Source: an uncultured bacterium (GTDB taxonomy: Bacteria; Bacillota; Clostridia; Lachnospirales; Lachnospiraceae). Taken from it: a stretch of DNA of 64,000 nucleotides. The notes beneath the pieces were generated by a model. The model saw only the letters and a list, made by a program, of their open reading frames with translations. It did not search any database and was not told where the DNA came from. Numbering within the stretch: position 1 is the stretch's first letter; every line of letters begins with the position of its first letter. The stretch lies in the NCBI GenBank assembly GCA_947073545.1, contig CAMTMP010000004.1, forward strand, positions 1 through 64,000, in the 5' to 3' direction. The position numbers and the translations under genes are program-made. Positions 34,273-43,449 of this stretch are shown here, in pieces.

Positions 34273-35184
34273 CTAACCGAACCAGCTGCCGTACACCACC
34301 CGGTCAAGACCGGCGAAGTCTTTCACTACCGCAATCTCCCGAAAACCTACCTCTTCCATGATCTTACGCACGTCCTCCGCCTGCTCACACCCGATCTCAA
34401 AAAACAACATACCGCCGCCGCTCAAATACTTCCCGGCATCCTTCGCTATCCTGTGATAAAAGACAAGGCCGTCCGCCCCGCCGTCTAACGCCATTGCAGG
34501 CTCATACTCCCGCACTTCGGGCATCAACGTATCAATAACGTCCGTTTTTATATAGGGTGGATTAGATACGATGATATCAAACTGCTCTCCCGAACCATTC
34601 GCGCCTTCATCCTGCCTCTCATCCGCCTCAGATCCAAGCGCCGCAAAGAGATCCCCTTGCAGAAACCGCGCTTTCATCTGCGGCCGTGCCTCCCGCAGTC
34701 TCTCGTAATTTTCTCCCGCCACCGCAAGCGCCTTCTCTGACAAATCCACGCCGACGCCCTCACAGTCGTTGGAGTAATGCAGGAGACTTAACAGAATACA
34801 GCCCGAACCGGTGCATAGATCCAGAATCCGCATCCCGTCGTGGAGCTGCTTCATCACTTCCTCCACCAGCACTTCCGTGTCCTGCCTCGGCACAAGCACA
34901 TCCTCATTGACCAAAAGAGTCAATCCCATAAAGTCCTGCCCACCCGTCAAATGCTGCAAAGGCACACGCAACGCCCGCCGCTCGATTAAGCCACTATATC
35001 TGCCATATTCATCCCCGGAAACATCCCGGTCCCCATGCACAAGCAGCGTATTTCTGTCCGTCCCACACACAAACTCCAGAAGAAGTCTCGCATCAAGCGC
35101 AGCCTCCTCTATTCCGGCCTTTCCAAGCCGTGCCGCACCTTCCCTATACACCTCGCCATACGTCCGGTTCCCGTTCATTTCCAT
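34273..35184 (-). CDS. prmC: Release factor glutamine methyltransferase
   Basis: 303 residues. Methylates the GGQ glutamine of RF1/RF2 with SAM. The N-terminal helical domain (1-85) is followed by the Rossmann domain with RILDLCTGSGCI-like motif I (about 120) and the catalytic NPPY in IVSNPPYIKTDVI. The ATG six bases further in (MNGNRTY) has slightly better SD spacing. Next gene on the strand is prfA (about 106 bp gap), the usual pairing. Confidence 0.95.
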   Translation of the reverse strand: MEMNGNRTYGEVYREGAARLGKAGIEEAALDARLLLEFVCGTDRNTLLVHGDRDVSGDEYGRYSGLIERRALRVPLQHLTGGQDFMGLTLLVNEDVLVPRQDTEVLVEEVMKQLHDGMRILDLCTGSGCILLSLLHYSNDCEGVGVDLSEKALAVAGENYERLREARPQMKARFLQGDLFAALGSEADERQDEGANGSGEQFDIIVSNPPYIKTDVIDTLMPEVREYEPAMALDGGADGLVFYHRIAKDAGKYLSGGGMLFFEIGCEQAEDVRKIMEEVGFREIAVVKDFAGLDRVVYGSWFG

Positions 35185-35499
35185 ATCCCCACAAAATCAA
35201 ATCACACCATCCGCCTCTTTCTCACCACACAACCAGCACACGCGGAGCACACACATCCAAATCGCCGCTACCTATCGCTTTTCCTTCCACCACATCCAGC
35301 GCAGCGAAGCGCACGCGTCCGCTCCCCAATTCACCAGCGTGCGCGGAACGTCATTTCTTAAGGAGCCCCTCAAAACACGTCAGCGCTTGGCGAGGTTCCT
35401 CACGAGCCTAGCACTGCTACGCGTTTTGCGGAGCGCAAGCGTGGCGACGTAGATATGACGCTCCGCTCACGCGTCCGAATCGCCACCCCTGCTTCGCTG
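35185..35499. other. GC-rich non-coding gap with imperfect dyads
   Basis: No credible gene on either strand; open frames here have unnatural composition. The stretch contains recurring GCGGAGCG/CGCTCCGC words (near 35430-35475) and an imperfect inverted repeat around AGCGCTTGGCGAGG and CCTAGCACT (about 35380-35415). It looks like a degenerate intergenic repeat or a structured untranslated region upstream of prmC. Confidence 0.4.
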
Positions 35500-36471
35500 C
35501 TACCCCTCCATCCAGCTCTCGTCCACCTCGTACCCGAACGTCTCTTTGATATATCCCTTCCAGTCAAAAACCGCTTCCACCGCGGCGATCGCCACTTCCA
35601 CCATACTCTCATCCGGCTCTCTCGTGGTCAACCTCTGCAGCCACATACCAGGCGCGGAAATAATGCGCACAAGAATATTGCTGCTCTTTCCGGCAAGCCT
35701 TATGATCTCATAAGAAATCCCCGCAATCACGGGTATTAGCGCCACCCGAACCAGAATGCGGTAAGCCGGGTTTTCCACCCGGATAAAGAAAAAGAGAATC
35801 ACGCTGACAAACATGACAAACAGCAGAAAGCTGGTGCCGCAACGTCTGTGCTGCTTGGAACAGCGCATCACTTCCTTCACGGTAAGGGGCGCCCCCTTCT
35901 CGATACAGTTGATGCATTTATGCTCCGCGCCGTGATACATATAAACCCGCCTGATGTCTTTCATCAAGGAAATTGCCAGCACATACCCCACGAATATCGC
36001 AATCCGAAGCGCGCCCTCCAAAATTGCCATAAAGGAAGCGCTTCTGATATATTCCTCAAACAGCGAAGTAATAAAATAGGGCAGTATCATAAAAATGCCG
36101 ATCGCCAGCGCCAGCGAAAACAGCATCACGATCCCGTTAAATACGTTTTCCGCCTTGTCCTTGAAGATCTTGTTAAAAGCCTTATCCGCCGCCGTCTCCT
36201 TCGCCTCTTCATCCTCGTAAAAGGACGCGGAGAAGTTCAGACAGCGCATCCCTAAGACGAGCGAATCAATGAACTGGAACACGCCTCTGATAAAGGGAAT
36301 ATCCAGAAGTTTGCTGCCGTGAACCACGCTGTTATAGTGCTCGACCTCCACCTCGATCTCGCCGTCCGGCTTTCTCACCGCCACCGCGTACTGCTCCTTA
36401 TTTTTCATCATAATGCCTTCCAAAACCGCCTGTCCGCCGATTCCGGAGTATTTTAATTTTCTTTTTGCCAT
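35500..36471 (-). CDS. DUF1385 membrane protein (YqhQ family)
   Basis: 323 residues. The family signature YSGIGGQAVLEGIMMKN opens the protein, followed by several hydrophobic segments (about 110-145, 155-180, 215-255) and the conserved YHGAEHKCINC and RCGTSFLLF motifs with paired Cys/His that suggest metal binding. DUF1385 genes lie between rpmE/rho and prmC/prfA in many Clostridia, as here. Molecular role unknown. Confidence 0.9.
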   Translation of the reverse strand: MAKRKLKYSGIGGQAVLEGIMMKNKEQYAVAVRKPDGEIEVEVEHYNSVVHGSKLLDIPFIRGVFQFIDSLVLGMRCLNFSASFYEDEEAKETAADKAFNKIFKDKAENVFNGIVMLFSLALAIGIFMILPYFITSLFEEYIRSASFMAILEGALRIAIFVGYVLAISLMKDIRRVYMYHGAEHKCINCIEKGAPLTVKEVMRCSKQHRRCGTSFLLFVMFVSVILFFFIRVENPAYRILVRVALIPVIAGISYEIIRLAGKSSNILVRIISAPGMWLQRLTTREPDESMVEVAIAAVEAVFDWKGYIKETFGYEVDESWMEG

Positions 36472-36577
36472 ATTATTCGCCTTTCAATCGGGCGAAGTGT
36501 GCTTTCTGCTCCGCCCGCCGCATGGCCGCACTGCCTTAACGGCCCACTTCCGGTTGCAGCCATACGCATAATATCAG

Positions 36578-36604
36578 AAAAGGTTGAGATAGACTCAACC
36601 TTTT
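36578..36604 (-). terminator. Terminator of rpmE
   Basis: Stem AAAAGGTTGAG with CTCAACCTTTT (11 bp) and 5-nt loop, 13 bp after the rpmE stop. T-runs on both strands, so it could work bidirectionally. Confidence 0.85.
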
Positions 36605-36617
36605 TCGTATCCTGCAT

Positions 36618-36824
36618 TTATTTGTTTTCCACACCGTACTTCCGATTGAATTTATCAATACGGCCGCGAGCCTGTGCCGTCTTCTGCTGTCCTGTATAGA
36701 ACGAATGGCACTTGGAGCAAACCTCCACATGGATCTCGGGCTTGGTGGAACCTGTTACAAAGGTGTTGCCGCAGTTACATGTTACCGTTGCCTGATAATA
36801 CTGGGGATGGATTCCTTCTCTCAT
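36618..36824 (-). CDS. rpmE: 50S ribosomal protein L31 (zinc-binding type)
   Basis: 68 residues, normal length. Zinc-ribbon cysteines at C16, C18, C36 and C39 (TCNCGN and VCSKCH) mark the zinc-containing form, often replaced by a Cys-less paralog under zinc limitation. SD AAAGGAG lies 12 nt upstream. Its own promoter and a leader of about 150 nt precede it, a terminator follows. Confidence 0.97.
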   Translation of the reverse strand: MREGIHPQYYQATVTCNCGNTFVTGSTKPEIHVEVCSKCHSFYTGQQKTAQARGRIDKFNRKYGVENK

Positions 36825-36976
36825 CGCTATATCATACTCCTTTCTCAGCCTGCGTATTTACGCCCTGCGCGTAAACCTGCCGTTGAAAGCATACGTTTCT
36901 TTCAACCTTACTTCAAGTTCTGCCGTGAACCGGACAGCCTTTCCATATTCCTGCTCTCTGTCCACAGCCACACAGC
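36825..36976 (-). ncRNA. Putative rpmE (L31) leader region
   Basis: The untranslated leader is about 150 nt, long for a 68-codon gene. A small dyad TTTACG-x7-CGTAAA lies about 25-45 nt before the start codon, close to the SD. L31 leader RNAs with autoregulatory role are known in Firmicutes; the fit to that consensus was not computed. Confidence 0.4.
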
Positions 36977-36982
36977 TTTTAT

Positions 36983-37011
36983 ATTCTAGCATAGGATTTT
37001 CGGGTATGCAA
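36983..37011 (-). promoter_or_regulatory. Sigma-A promoter of rpmE
   Basis: Minus strand TTGCAT (37006-37011), 17-nt spacer, TAGAAT (36983-36988) with an upstream TG. Confidence 0.8.
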
Positions 37012-37039
37012 GCCCTTTTTCATTTTATTTTCCTATTAT

Positions 37040-38401
37040 TTATATGAACTTCATTTTTTTGACCATGTTAACAAATTCCTGATTATTTCTGGTCTTGGCA
37101 AACATATCCACAACACGCTCCACCGCCTCGTCCGCCTTCATGCCGTTGAACGCCTTTCGAATGACGTTGATCGCCTCCAGCTCGTCGGGATTTAAGAGCA
37201 GATCCTCTCTTCTGGTGCTGGATTTCGGAATATCGATGGCCGGGAACACCCTCTTTTCGGAAAGTTTTCTGTCAAGCACCATCTCCATGTTACCTGTGCC
37301 CTTAAACTCCTCATAGATCACATCGTCCATCTTGCTTCCTGTTTCCACAAGCGCCGTCGCCAGAATCGTCAGGCTGCCGCCCTCGCGCATATTACGCGCC
37401 GCGCCAAAGAACCGTTTGGGCATATGTAATGCCGCCGGGTCAAGACCGCCGGACAGCGTGCGTCCACTGGGCGGCACGACCAAATTGTACGCTCTCGTCA
37501 GACGGGTAATGCTGTCCAAAAGAATCACCACGTCCTTTTTGTGCTCCACCAGACGCTTCGCGCGCTCAATCACCATCTCGGACACTCTCTTGTGATGCTC
37601 CGGCAGCTCGTCAAAGGTAGAGTAAATCACTTCCACATTCGGGCCTTCGATCGCTTCCTTGATATCCGTCACTTCCTCCGGGCGCTCGTCGATCAGCAAG
37701 ATGATCAGATGCGAATCAGGCGCGGTTCTGGTTATGGACTTCGCCACTTCCTTAAGCAAGGTTGTCTTCCCTGCCTTCGGCGGGGACACAATCATACCTC
37801 TCTGTCCTTTCCCCACCGGACTCATCAGATCCATGATCCGCATGGCCACCGTGCATCCCGGCGTCTCCAGTTTCAGACGCTCATTCGGGAAAATCGGCGT
37901 CATGTTCTCGAAATTCACCCGCCGCATAGCCACCTCCGGCGGATACCCATTGATAGACTTCACATATAAAAGCGCGCTGAACTTCTCGTTCTGCGTCTTA
38001 ATCCTCGTATTGCCTTCCAGAATATCTCCCGTCTTCAAGCCGAAACGACGGATCTGGCTGGGCGCCACATAAACGTCATGCTCACCGGGCAGATAGTTCT
38101 CACAGCGGATAAAGCCGAAACCGTCGCTCATAACTTCCAGAATGCCGCTGGCCGTAATACCGCTGTCAAGCTCCGCCGGAAATTTCTCCTCCTCCGTAGA
38201 ATCCGTCTTTTTCGCAGGCGCGCTTGGAGTAACCACCGATTTGACAGCCACTTCTTTCCCTGCCGCTTTGTCCTTCTCGTCCTCTTTGAGCATCGCTTCC
38301 ACGATCTGCGCCTTCTTCATAGTAGAAGTGCCCTTGATTCCTCTCGATTTCGCAATGTCCTTTAAATCCGTAAGCGCCAGTGATTCATACTTTTCTCTCA
38401 T
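37040..38401 (-). CDS. rho: Transcription termination factor Rho
   Basis: 453 residues. ATP-dependent RNA helicase that ends transcription. N-terminal helical Rho_N domain (1-45, [19 protein letters not shown]), a variable Lys/Glu linker, the cold-shock-like RNA-binding domain (about 80-150, GFGFIRC), and the RecA-like motor with Walker [10 protein letters not shown], Walker [17 protein letters not shown] and the [21 protein letters not shown]-loop region. All functional motifs are intact. A long untranslated leader precedes it, compatible with autoregulation. Confidence 0.97.
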   Translation of the reverse strand: MREKYESLALTDLKDIAKSRGIKGTSTMKKAQIVEAMLKEDEKDKAAGKEVAVKSVVTPSAPAKKTDSTEEEKFPAELDSGITASGILEVMSDGFGFIRCENYLPGEHDVYVAPSQIRRFGLKTGDILEGNTRIKTQNEKFSALLYVKSINGYPPEVAMRRVNFENMTPIFPNERLKLETPGCTVAMRIMDLMSPVGKGQRGMIVSPPKAGKTTLLKEVAKSITRTAPDSHLIILLIDERPEEVTDIKEAIEGPNVEVIYSTFDELPEHHKRVSEMVIERAKRLVEHKKDVVILLDSITRLTRAYNLVVPPSGRTLSGGLDPAALHMPKRFFGAARNMREGGSLTILATALVETGSKMDDVIYEEFKGTGNMEMVLDRKLSEKRVFPAIDIPKSSTRREDLLLNPDELEAINVIRKAFNGMKADEAVERVVDMFAKTRNNQEFVNMVKKMKFI

Positions 38402-38718
38402 AAATGCCTCCCATATTTTGTGATATGCTCATTGCGCAAGCTAATTACTTTCGGCCACTACAGCATGTCTTTCACATCTATATCTATACAGCTCTTTCGT
38501 CCGGGGATTTCGTGCCTGATACGACTCAGAAAATGATTTATGCCTGTATTGGTTCATTATACACCATCTTTTTCAAAATAGAAAGTCTTTTTTCCTGAAA
38601 TAAAATACAAATAAAAAAAGGCAGATGGATATTGCAGAGAAATTTTATATATTATAAGATATAATAGTCGCTAAGAAAGCGCAAAATTTACCATACAAGG
38701 AAAAAGTGAGGTACCTCT
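38402..38718. promoter_or_regulatory. Divergent intergenic region of rho and malic enzyme
   Basis: No gene seen in these 317 bp. On the minus strand a TATAAT (38556-38561) could be the rho -10, giving a leader of about 150 nt. On the plus strand a TATAAT at 38660-38665 could serve the malic enzyme gene; no well-spaced -35 was found for either. Confidence 0.45.
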
Positions 38719-39867
38719 ATGACAACCAACGAAAAAGCGCTTGCACTACACGAAAAATGGCAGGGCAAGCTGGAAACCATCTCCAAAACCCCGGTCAAAA
38801 CCCGCGAAGATCTTTCCCTCGCCTATACGCCCGGCGTAGCGGAGCCGTGCAAAGTGATTGCGCAGGATAAAGAAGCCGCTTACACCTACACATGGAAATC
38901 CAACACCGTCGCCGTCGTATCGGACGGCAGCGCGGTTCTCGGACTGGGCAATATCGGCCCTCACGCGGCAATGCCCGTGATGGAAGGCAAGGCAGTGCTG
39001 TTCAAAGAATTTGGCGGCGTTAACGCCGTACCGATCTGTCTCGATACACAGGACACAGAGGAGATCATCAAGGCCGTGACCTATCTGGCGCCCGGTTTCG
39101 GCGGCATTAATCTGGAAGACATCAGCGCCCCCCGCTGCTTTGAGATCGAGGAGCGTCTAAAAGAAATACTCGATATTCCCGTTTTCCACGACGACCAGCA
39201 TGGCACGGCCATTGTGGTACTTGCCGGTATCATCAACGGCCTGAAAGTTGTGGACAAGAAGAAAGAAGACTGCAAGGTTGTCGTAAACGGCGCAGGCAGC
39301 GCGGGGGTAGCCATCACCAAGCTTCTTCTGACCTACGGTTTTCAAAACGTCATTATGTGCGATAAAGTCGGCATCATCGGCAAAGATACTAAGGGGCTGA
39401 ACTGGATGCAGCAGAAAATGACGAAAGTGACAAATCCCGACAACTTAAGCGGCACGCTGGCGGATGCCCTGAAAGGCGCGGATATCTTTGTGGGCGTCTC
39501 CGCTCCCAACATCGTAACACCCGATATGGTATCTTCCATGAACCGGGATTCCATTCTCTTTGCCATGGCAAATCCCGTGCCGGAAATCATGCCGGATGTC
39601 GCGAAAGCAGCCGGCGCGCGCGTCGTAGGAACCGGACGCTCCGACTTTCCCAATCAGGTCAACAACGTGGTCGCTTTCCCCGGTATCTTCAAGGGCGCGC
39701 TGGAAGGCCGCGCCGTACAGATCACGGAGGAAATGAAGCTGGCAGCCGCGCAGGCGATCGCCGCCCTCGTCCCGGAGGATCGGTTACATGAGGACAATAT
39801 CATGCCCGAAGCCTTCGACCCGAAGGTGGCGCAGGTAGTGGCGGAGGCCGTTAAGTCACATATATAA
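38719..39867 (+). CDS. NAD(P)-dependent malic enzyme
   Basis: 382 residues, the short bacterial type without C-terminal phosphotransacetylase domain. Oxidatively decarboxylates malate to pyruvate. Seen: LAYTPGVAEPC with the catalytic Tyr, the Lys in MEGKAVLFKEF, the metal site HDDQHGTA, the Rossmann motif NGAGSAGVA and ANPVPEI. Cofactor choice cannot be read reliably. DUF4364 follows 39 bp downstream and may be cotranscribed. Confidence 0.95.
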   Translation: MTTNEKALALHEKWQGKLETISKTPVKTREDLSLAYTPGVAEPCKVIAQDKEAAYTYTWKSNTVAVVSDGSAVLGLGNIGPHAAMPVMEGKAVLFKEFGGVNAVPICLDTQDTEEIIKAVTYLAPGFGGINLEDISAPRCFEIEERLKEILDIPVFHDDQHGTAIVVLAGIINGLKVVDKKKEDCKVVVNGAGSAGVAITKLLLTYGFQNVIMCDKVGIIGKDTKGLNWMQQKMTKVTNPDNLSGTLADALKGADIFVGVSAPNIVTPDMVSSMNRDSILFAMANPVPEIMPDVAKAAGARVVGTGRSDFPNQVNNVVAFPGIFKGALEGRAVQITEEMKLAAAQAIAALVPEDRLHEDNIMPEAFDPKVAQVVAEAVKSHI

Positions 39868-39906
39868 AGATGAATAAATCACACACGTTATTGGCAAGGA
39901 GGCACT

Positions 39907-40422
39907 ATGGCGCAGGACCCCTTAACACTCTACAAATTAATAACGCTCTATATGCTGGACCGGGTCTCCTTTCCTCTCACCAAAGCCCAGATCGGCGATT
40001 TCATTCTGGGACGGGACTATACGAATTTCCTGACTTTGCAGCAGGTGATCGCGGAACTGATCGACGCCGAGCTGATCCGCGCAAAATCCCTACGCAACCG
40101 GACCTATCTGGAGATTTCGGAGGAAGGGCAGAAGACGCTCTCCTATTTCGGCAACCGTATCAACGATTCCATCAAGGAGGACATTGCCGCCTTTTTTGCC
40201 GATCACGAAATGGACATGCGCAGCGAATCCGCCATCCGCGCCGATTACTACAAATCCACCTCGGGGGAATTTGAGGCGCGTCTTCAGGTAAAAGAAAAGG
40301 ACGTGACAGTGGTGGATATCACACTGTCCGTCCCTGATGAAGATACTGCCGCCGCGATCTGCGACAACTGGCAGAAGAAAAATCAAAGCATCTACCAGTA
40401 TTTGATCTCCCAATTATTCTGA
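39907..40422 (+). CDS. DUF4364 family protein
   Basis: 171 residues, strong SD AAGGAGG. The start LTLYKLITLYMLDRV and the winged-helix-like N-terminal half (about 10-85: LTKAQIGDFIL, LIDAELIRAKS) suggest a PadR-like DNA-binding fold; the C-terminal half is a beta domain of unknown ligand. Conserved and widespread in Clostridia; role undefined. It converges with the DUF5722 gene. Confidence 0.88.
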   Translation: MAQDPLTLYKLITLYMLDRVSFPLTKAQIGDFILGRDYTNFLTLQQVIAELIDAELIRAKSLRNRTYLEISEEGQKTLSYFGNRINDSIKEDIAAFFADHEMDMRSESAIRADYYKSTSGEFEARLQVKEKDVTVVDITLSVPDEDTAAAICDNWQKKNQSIYQYLISQLF

Positions 40423-40464
40423 TCACCATTTTACCAGTGTACCATTTACTAATGGCATACACTA

Positions 40465-42471
40465 CTAATGTCTCTTAATCACTTCATTCCAGCTTGAAAT
40501 GCCGATCACCCGCAGGGCGAAGTCTGTGTACTTGGCCGACTCAGCGGTATCCACATACTTGAATGCCTCATAGATGGATTTCCTGCCGCCGCCCAGTGTG
40601 CACAGTCCAAGGTCCAATCCCTGCGCCACCTCCGTGGGCGCGTCTGTCTCCCTGGAAAAGAGCATACTGTCCACATACTGATTCGCTTCGATTATTTTAT
40701 AAGCGTAGACAAAAGATGCCGACTGTAATTCCTGTCCCTGCGAGGAAGTATAACCCATCTCACTCAAAATCAAATGCCTCACCTCGCCGTCGTCCGTCAG
40801 CATTTCCGGTTTTTGCAGATAATCCGTCAGTACATGCAGATTCTTGATCGTGATCACCGGCGTATTCTCGTTTTCCTGCACAAACTTTCCATTGCTCTGC
40901 CAGGCCTTAGCACTCGTCAGCGGATAATTGTAGGGATGCTGTGCCAGCCCCCAGTCAATGTTTCCTTCCGCCTTCAAATTTCTGTTAAACTCGTCCAGAA
41001 TCTCCTTGGAGCCATACCCGTTCTTTGAATAAAGACTCTTTCCCCACTGCTGATCCAGAGAGATATATACCCGGGCATTGCCGTTAATGCTTAAAAGCGC
41101 ATTGTAGAAGATGCGGAAAGCCCTCGCATACTCATCTACATAGTCCGGTGTGCTCATATGCTCGATATGATTCCACTCACTTCTGGCGTTGATCTCGTTG
41201 CCAATCACCCAGTTCATCACTTTGCCGTGCCCGCTGCCGGAATAACGGCTGGCAAGGAAGGAGGCCACCGCCGCAATCGTTTCCGTCCCGCTCTCATCCG
41301 CCGCATTGAAAGCGAAATAGGGCGCATGTCCGCCGGAGCGCGCCTTCGGATGAATCAACTCCGGGTGCGAAGAAATGTCGTTTAAAACAATCGCCGTCGT
41401 ATTGATCCCCCTGTTGGTAAGGTTCGTGAAAATATAGTCATACTCCGCAATGATCTGCCCGTTAAAGGCATAGTTTTTTCCATTATAAGTATAGTAGACC
41501 GTCGGATAATAGTCGTTGCTCGTCTGCCCCAGAATCCGGCTTAGAGGAATGTTATAGGCGGCGTGCCTCACGCCAAGATCGTCAAGCTCCGAGCTTTGCA
41601 GCTTCTCCGGGTCCACCAGCAGCCCCTTTTTGGAGGACGTGGCGACAAAGGACGGATTATACTTAGCGATAGCCTCCGGATTGGTGATATAGCGGGGCCT
41701 CGTGATTGCAAGAAACCCGCCGTTCTTCTTCACCGCCACCACAAATTTGGAAAAAAGACGGGAGCTTGTCGTATTGTAATTGAGATTGACCGAAAAAGTC
41801 AACTCCACATCCTTCTGATCTTCTATAATATATTCCGTACCCTGAAGCGCCGACTGGTAAGCCTTTTCCTCGAAAAGATAATAATACCCGTCGTCGCTGA
41901 TCGCCAAGTCCTTCGCCTTCATGGTGATGTCAATCTTCCCGGTCTCCGTGTTGATCAGACAGCTTTCAATGGCTGCAAAGTCGGCCGCGTTCTCCGCAGT
42001 GACCTCCACCTCTTTCGGGCGGTTTTTGATTCCCTCTATCATGTAACGGGCCGCGTCCACCAGCGCCCGCGTGGTGTCCTTACCGGCATTCTGCCTGACG
42101 CTGTCCTTCCTGTGCTGGGTCTTGCTGTACTCAGCCAGTTTCATGGCCTCCGTATGTACCATGGCTTCTACCGCCGCGCTCTTTTCCGCAAGCATATCCA
42201 TATGACGCTGCGTAAAATACCCCCCGGCGGTGCCTCCGGCCGCAAGTACGACTACACAGACGGCCGCAATGATCCACCGTGTCTTTCTATTTCCGGCGCC
42301 CCTCTCCTGTGTCCGCTCCGCTTTCTGCCTTGCTTTCTTTTCTTTTATTTTCCGCTTGTTCTCCGCTATCTTCGCCTTGTCGATGCTGCGTTTTTTCTTC
42401 TTTCTCACACGTTCTTTTCCTGCATCCTGTGCGGGAGCTTTCTCTTCGTCCGTTCTGTCGGTTGTTCCCAT
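40465..42471 (-). CDS. DUF5722 membrane-anchored glycoside-hydrolase-like protein
   Basis: 668 residues. Very basic cytosolic N-terminus (Lys/Arg-rich, 20-65), one membrane anchor (66-85), a region with beta domain, then a TIM-barrel domain (about 330-660) resembling clan GH-A glycosidases. Candidate acid/base and nucleophile are E426 in WVIGNEIN and E571 in LILSEMGYTS. This fits an extracellular polysaccharide hydrolase or binding protein facing the cell wall. Substrate unknown. The polysaccharide deacetylase gene upstream may be functionally related. Confidence 0.8.
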   Translation of the reverse strand: MGTTDRTDEEKAPAQDAGKERVRKKKKRSIDKAKIAENKRKIKEKKARQKAERTQERGAGNRKTRWIIAAVCVVVLAAGGTAGGYFTQRHMDMLAEKSAAVEAMVHTEAMKLAEYSKTQHRKDSVRQNAGKDTTRALVDAARYMIEGIKNRPKEVEVTAENAADFAAIESCLINTETGKIDITMKAKDLAISDDGYYYLFEEKAYQSALQGTEYIIEDQKDVELTFSVNLNYNTTSSRLFSKFVVAVKKNGGFLAITRPRYITNPEAIAKYNPSFVATSSKKGLLVDPEKLQSSELDDLGVRHAAYNIPLSRILGQTSNDYYPTVYYTYNGKNYAFNGQIIAEYDYIFTNLTNRGINTTAIVLNDISSHPELIHPKARSGGHAPYFAFNAADESGTETIAAVASFLASRYSGSGHGKVMNWVIGNEINARSEWNHIEHMSTPDYVDEYARAFRIFYNALLSINGNARVYISLDQQWGKSLYSKNGYGSKEILDEFNRNLKAEGNIDWGLAQHPYNYPLTSAKAWQSNGKFVQENENTPVITIKNLHVLTDYLQKPEMLTDDGEVRHLILSEMGYTSSQGQELQSASFVYAYKIIEANQYVDSMLFSRETDAPTEVAQGLDLGLCTLGGGRKSIYEAFKYVDTAESAKYTDFALRVIGISSWNEVIKRH

Positions 42472-42621
42472 GTATTCCCTTTTTCCTTTTGTCCTGCCGC
42501 ACCCAAACCGCCACTTTTTCTCATTGCGTGACCGTTCATCGGCTTCAATAATTACCTCATTGTACTATACTACACGATTACAAAGAAAAAGTCCAATACC
42601 TTTCTGACAGACCTGCTCCTT

Positions 42622-43326
42622 TCAGTCGAACATGATCTCGTCTATCGTCACAAATTCGTATCCCTGTTTTTGCAGAATGTCCACAATTTCAAGAGCCGCC
42701 GTCACGGTGGATTTATACTCGTCATGCATTAAAATGACAGCATTTTCCTGCGCCTTTTTCGTGACCTTACTGACGATTCCGTCCACGTCGCTGCTGCACC
42801 AGTCCATCGGATCGATTGTCCATAACACGGGGATCATCATAAGTTCCGTCTCAAAGCTTTTGTCCCAGCTCCCGTAAGGAGGCCGCACATACTGCGGTTC
42901 TTCTCCTGTAATGCCCGTGAGCAGTTCGTTCGTCTTTACAAGCTCCTCCTTAAAATTCTCCCTGTTATTTTTTCCGAGCTGTATATGGCTGTACGTGTGA
43001 TTGCCTACCAGATGTCCTTCCTCGTGCATCCGTAAAACCAGCTCCGGATAAGCTTCCGCCTGCTTACCCATCACAAAAAAGCTGGCTTTCGCTCCCCGTT
43101 CCTTCAACCCGTCCAAAAGCTGCTCCGTATAGTACGGATGCGGCCCGTCATCAAATGTAAGCGCTATTTTCAGTGTGTCCAAATCCTCTTTTTCATTTAT
43201 AACACCCGTTACGCACTCGATAGCGTTCACGGGATCAACCCCTCCCGCAATCATATGCACGCTGCCCGCAATTACAATAACCGCAAGCGCAATCACAAAC
43301 ACAACGTTTTTTCTTACCTTTATCAA
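42622..43326 (-). CDS. Polysaccharide deacetylase (NodB family), membrane-anchored
   Basis: 234 residues: N-terminal signal anchor (about 7-27) and a NodB domain with TFDDGPHPYY (D59/D60), the zinc pair H110-x3-H114 (GNHTYSH) and RPPYGSWD. Such enzymes N-deacetylate peptidoglycan or other cell-surface glycans, changing lysozyme resistance or spore cortex. Substrate cannot be decided. Full-length and intact. Confidence 0.9.
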   Translation of the reverse strand: MIKVRKNVVFVIALAVIVIAGSVHMIAGGVDPVNAIECVTGVINEKEDLDTLKIALTFDDGPHPYYTEQLLDGLKERGAKASFFVMGKQAEAYPELVLRMHEEGHLVGNHTYSHIQLGKNNRENFKEELVKTNELLTGITGEEPQYVRPPYGSWDKSFETELMMIPVLWTIDPMDWCSSDVDGIVSKVTKKAQENAVILMHDEYKSTVTAALEIVDILQKQGYEFVTIDEIMFD

Positions 43327-43449
43327 GAGACAACACCCGCCAACCTCTTTTCTCTACCATATATATGCCGGATGCTTTCATCCAATTCAATTTCCCACCG
43401 GCATGGAAAATGCCTTACTTTAAAAGTTCTTTTCACGCAAGCCGCCACA

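Noticed and set aside
34811..35452. 213-codon plus-strand frame across prmC and its upstream gap
   Set aside because: Ser/Pro/Arg-rich shadow frame without SD or motif.
41563..42531. Plus-strand open frame opposite DUF5722
   Set aside because: Shadow of the minus-strand gene; no motif and Arg/His/Leu-rich composition.
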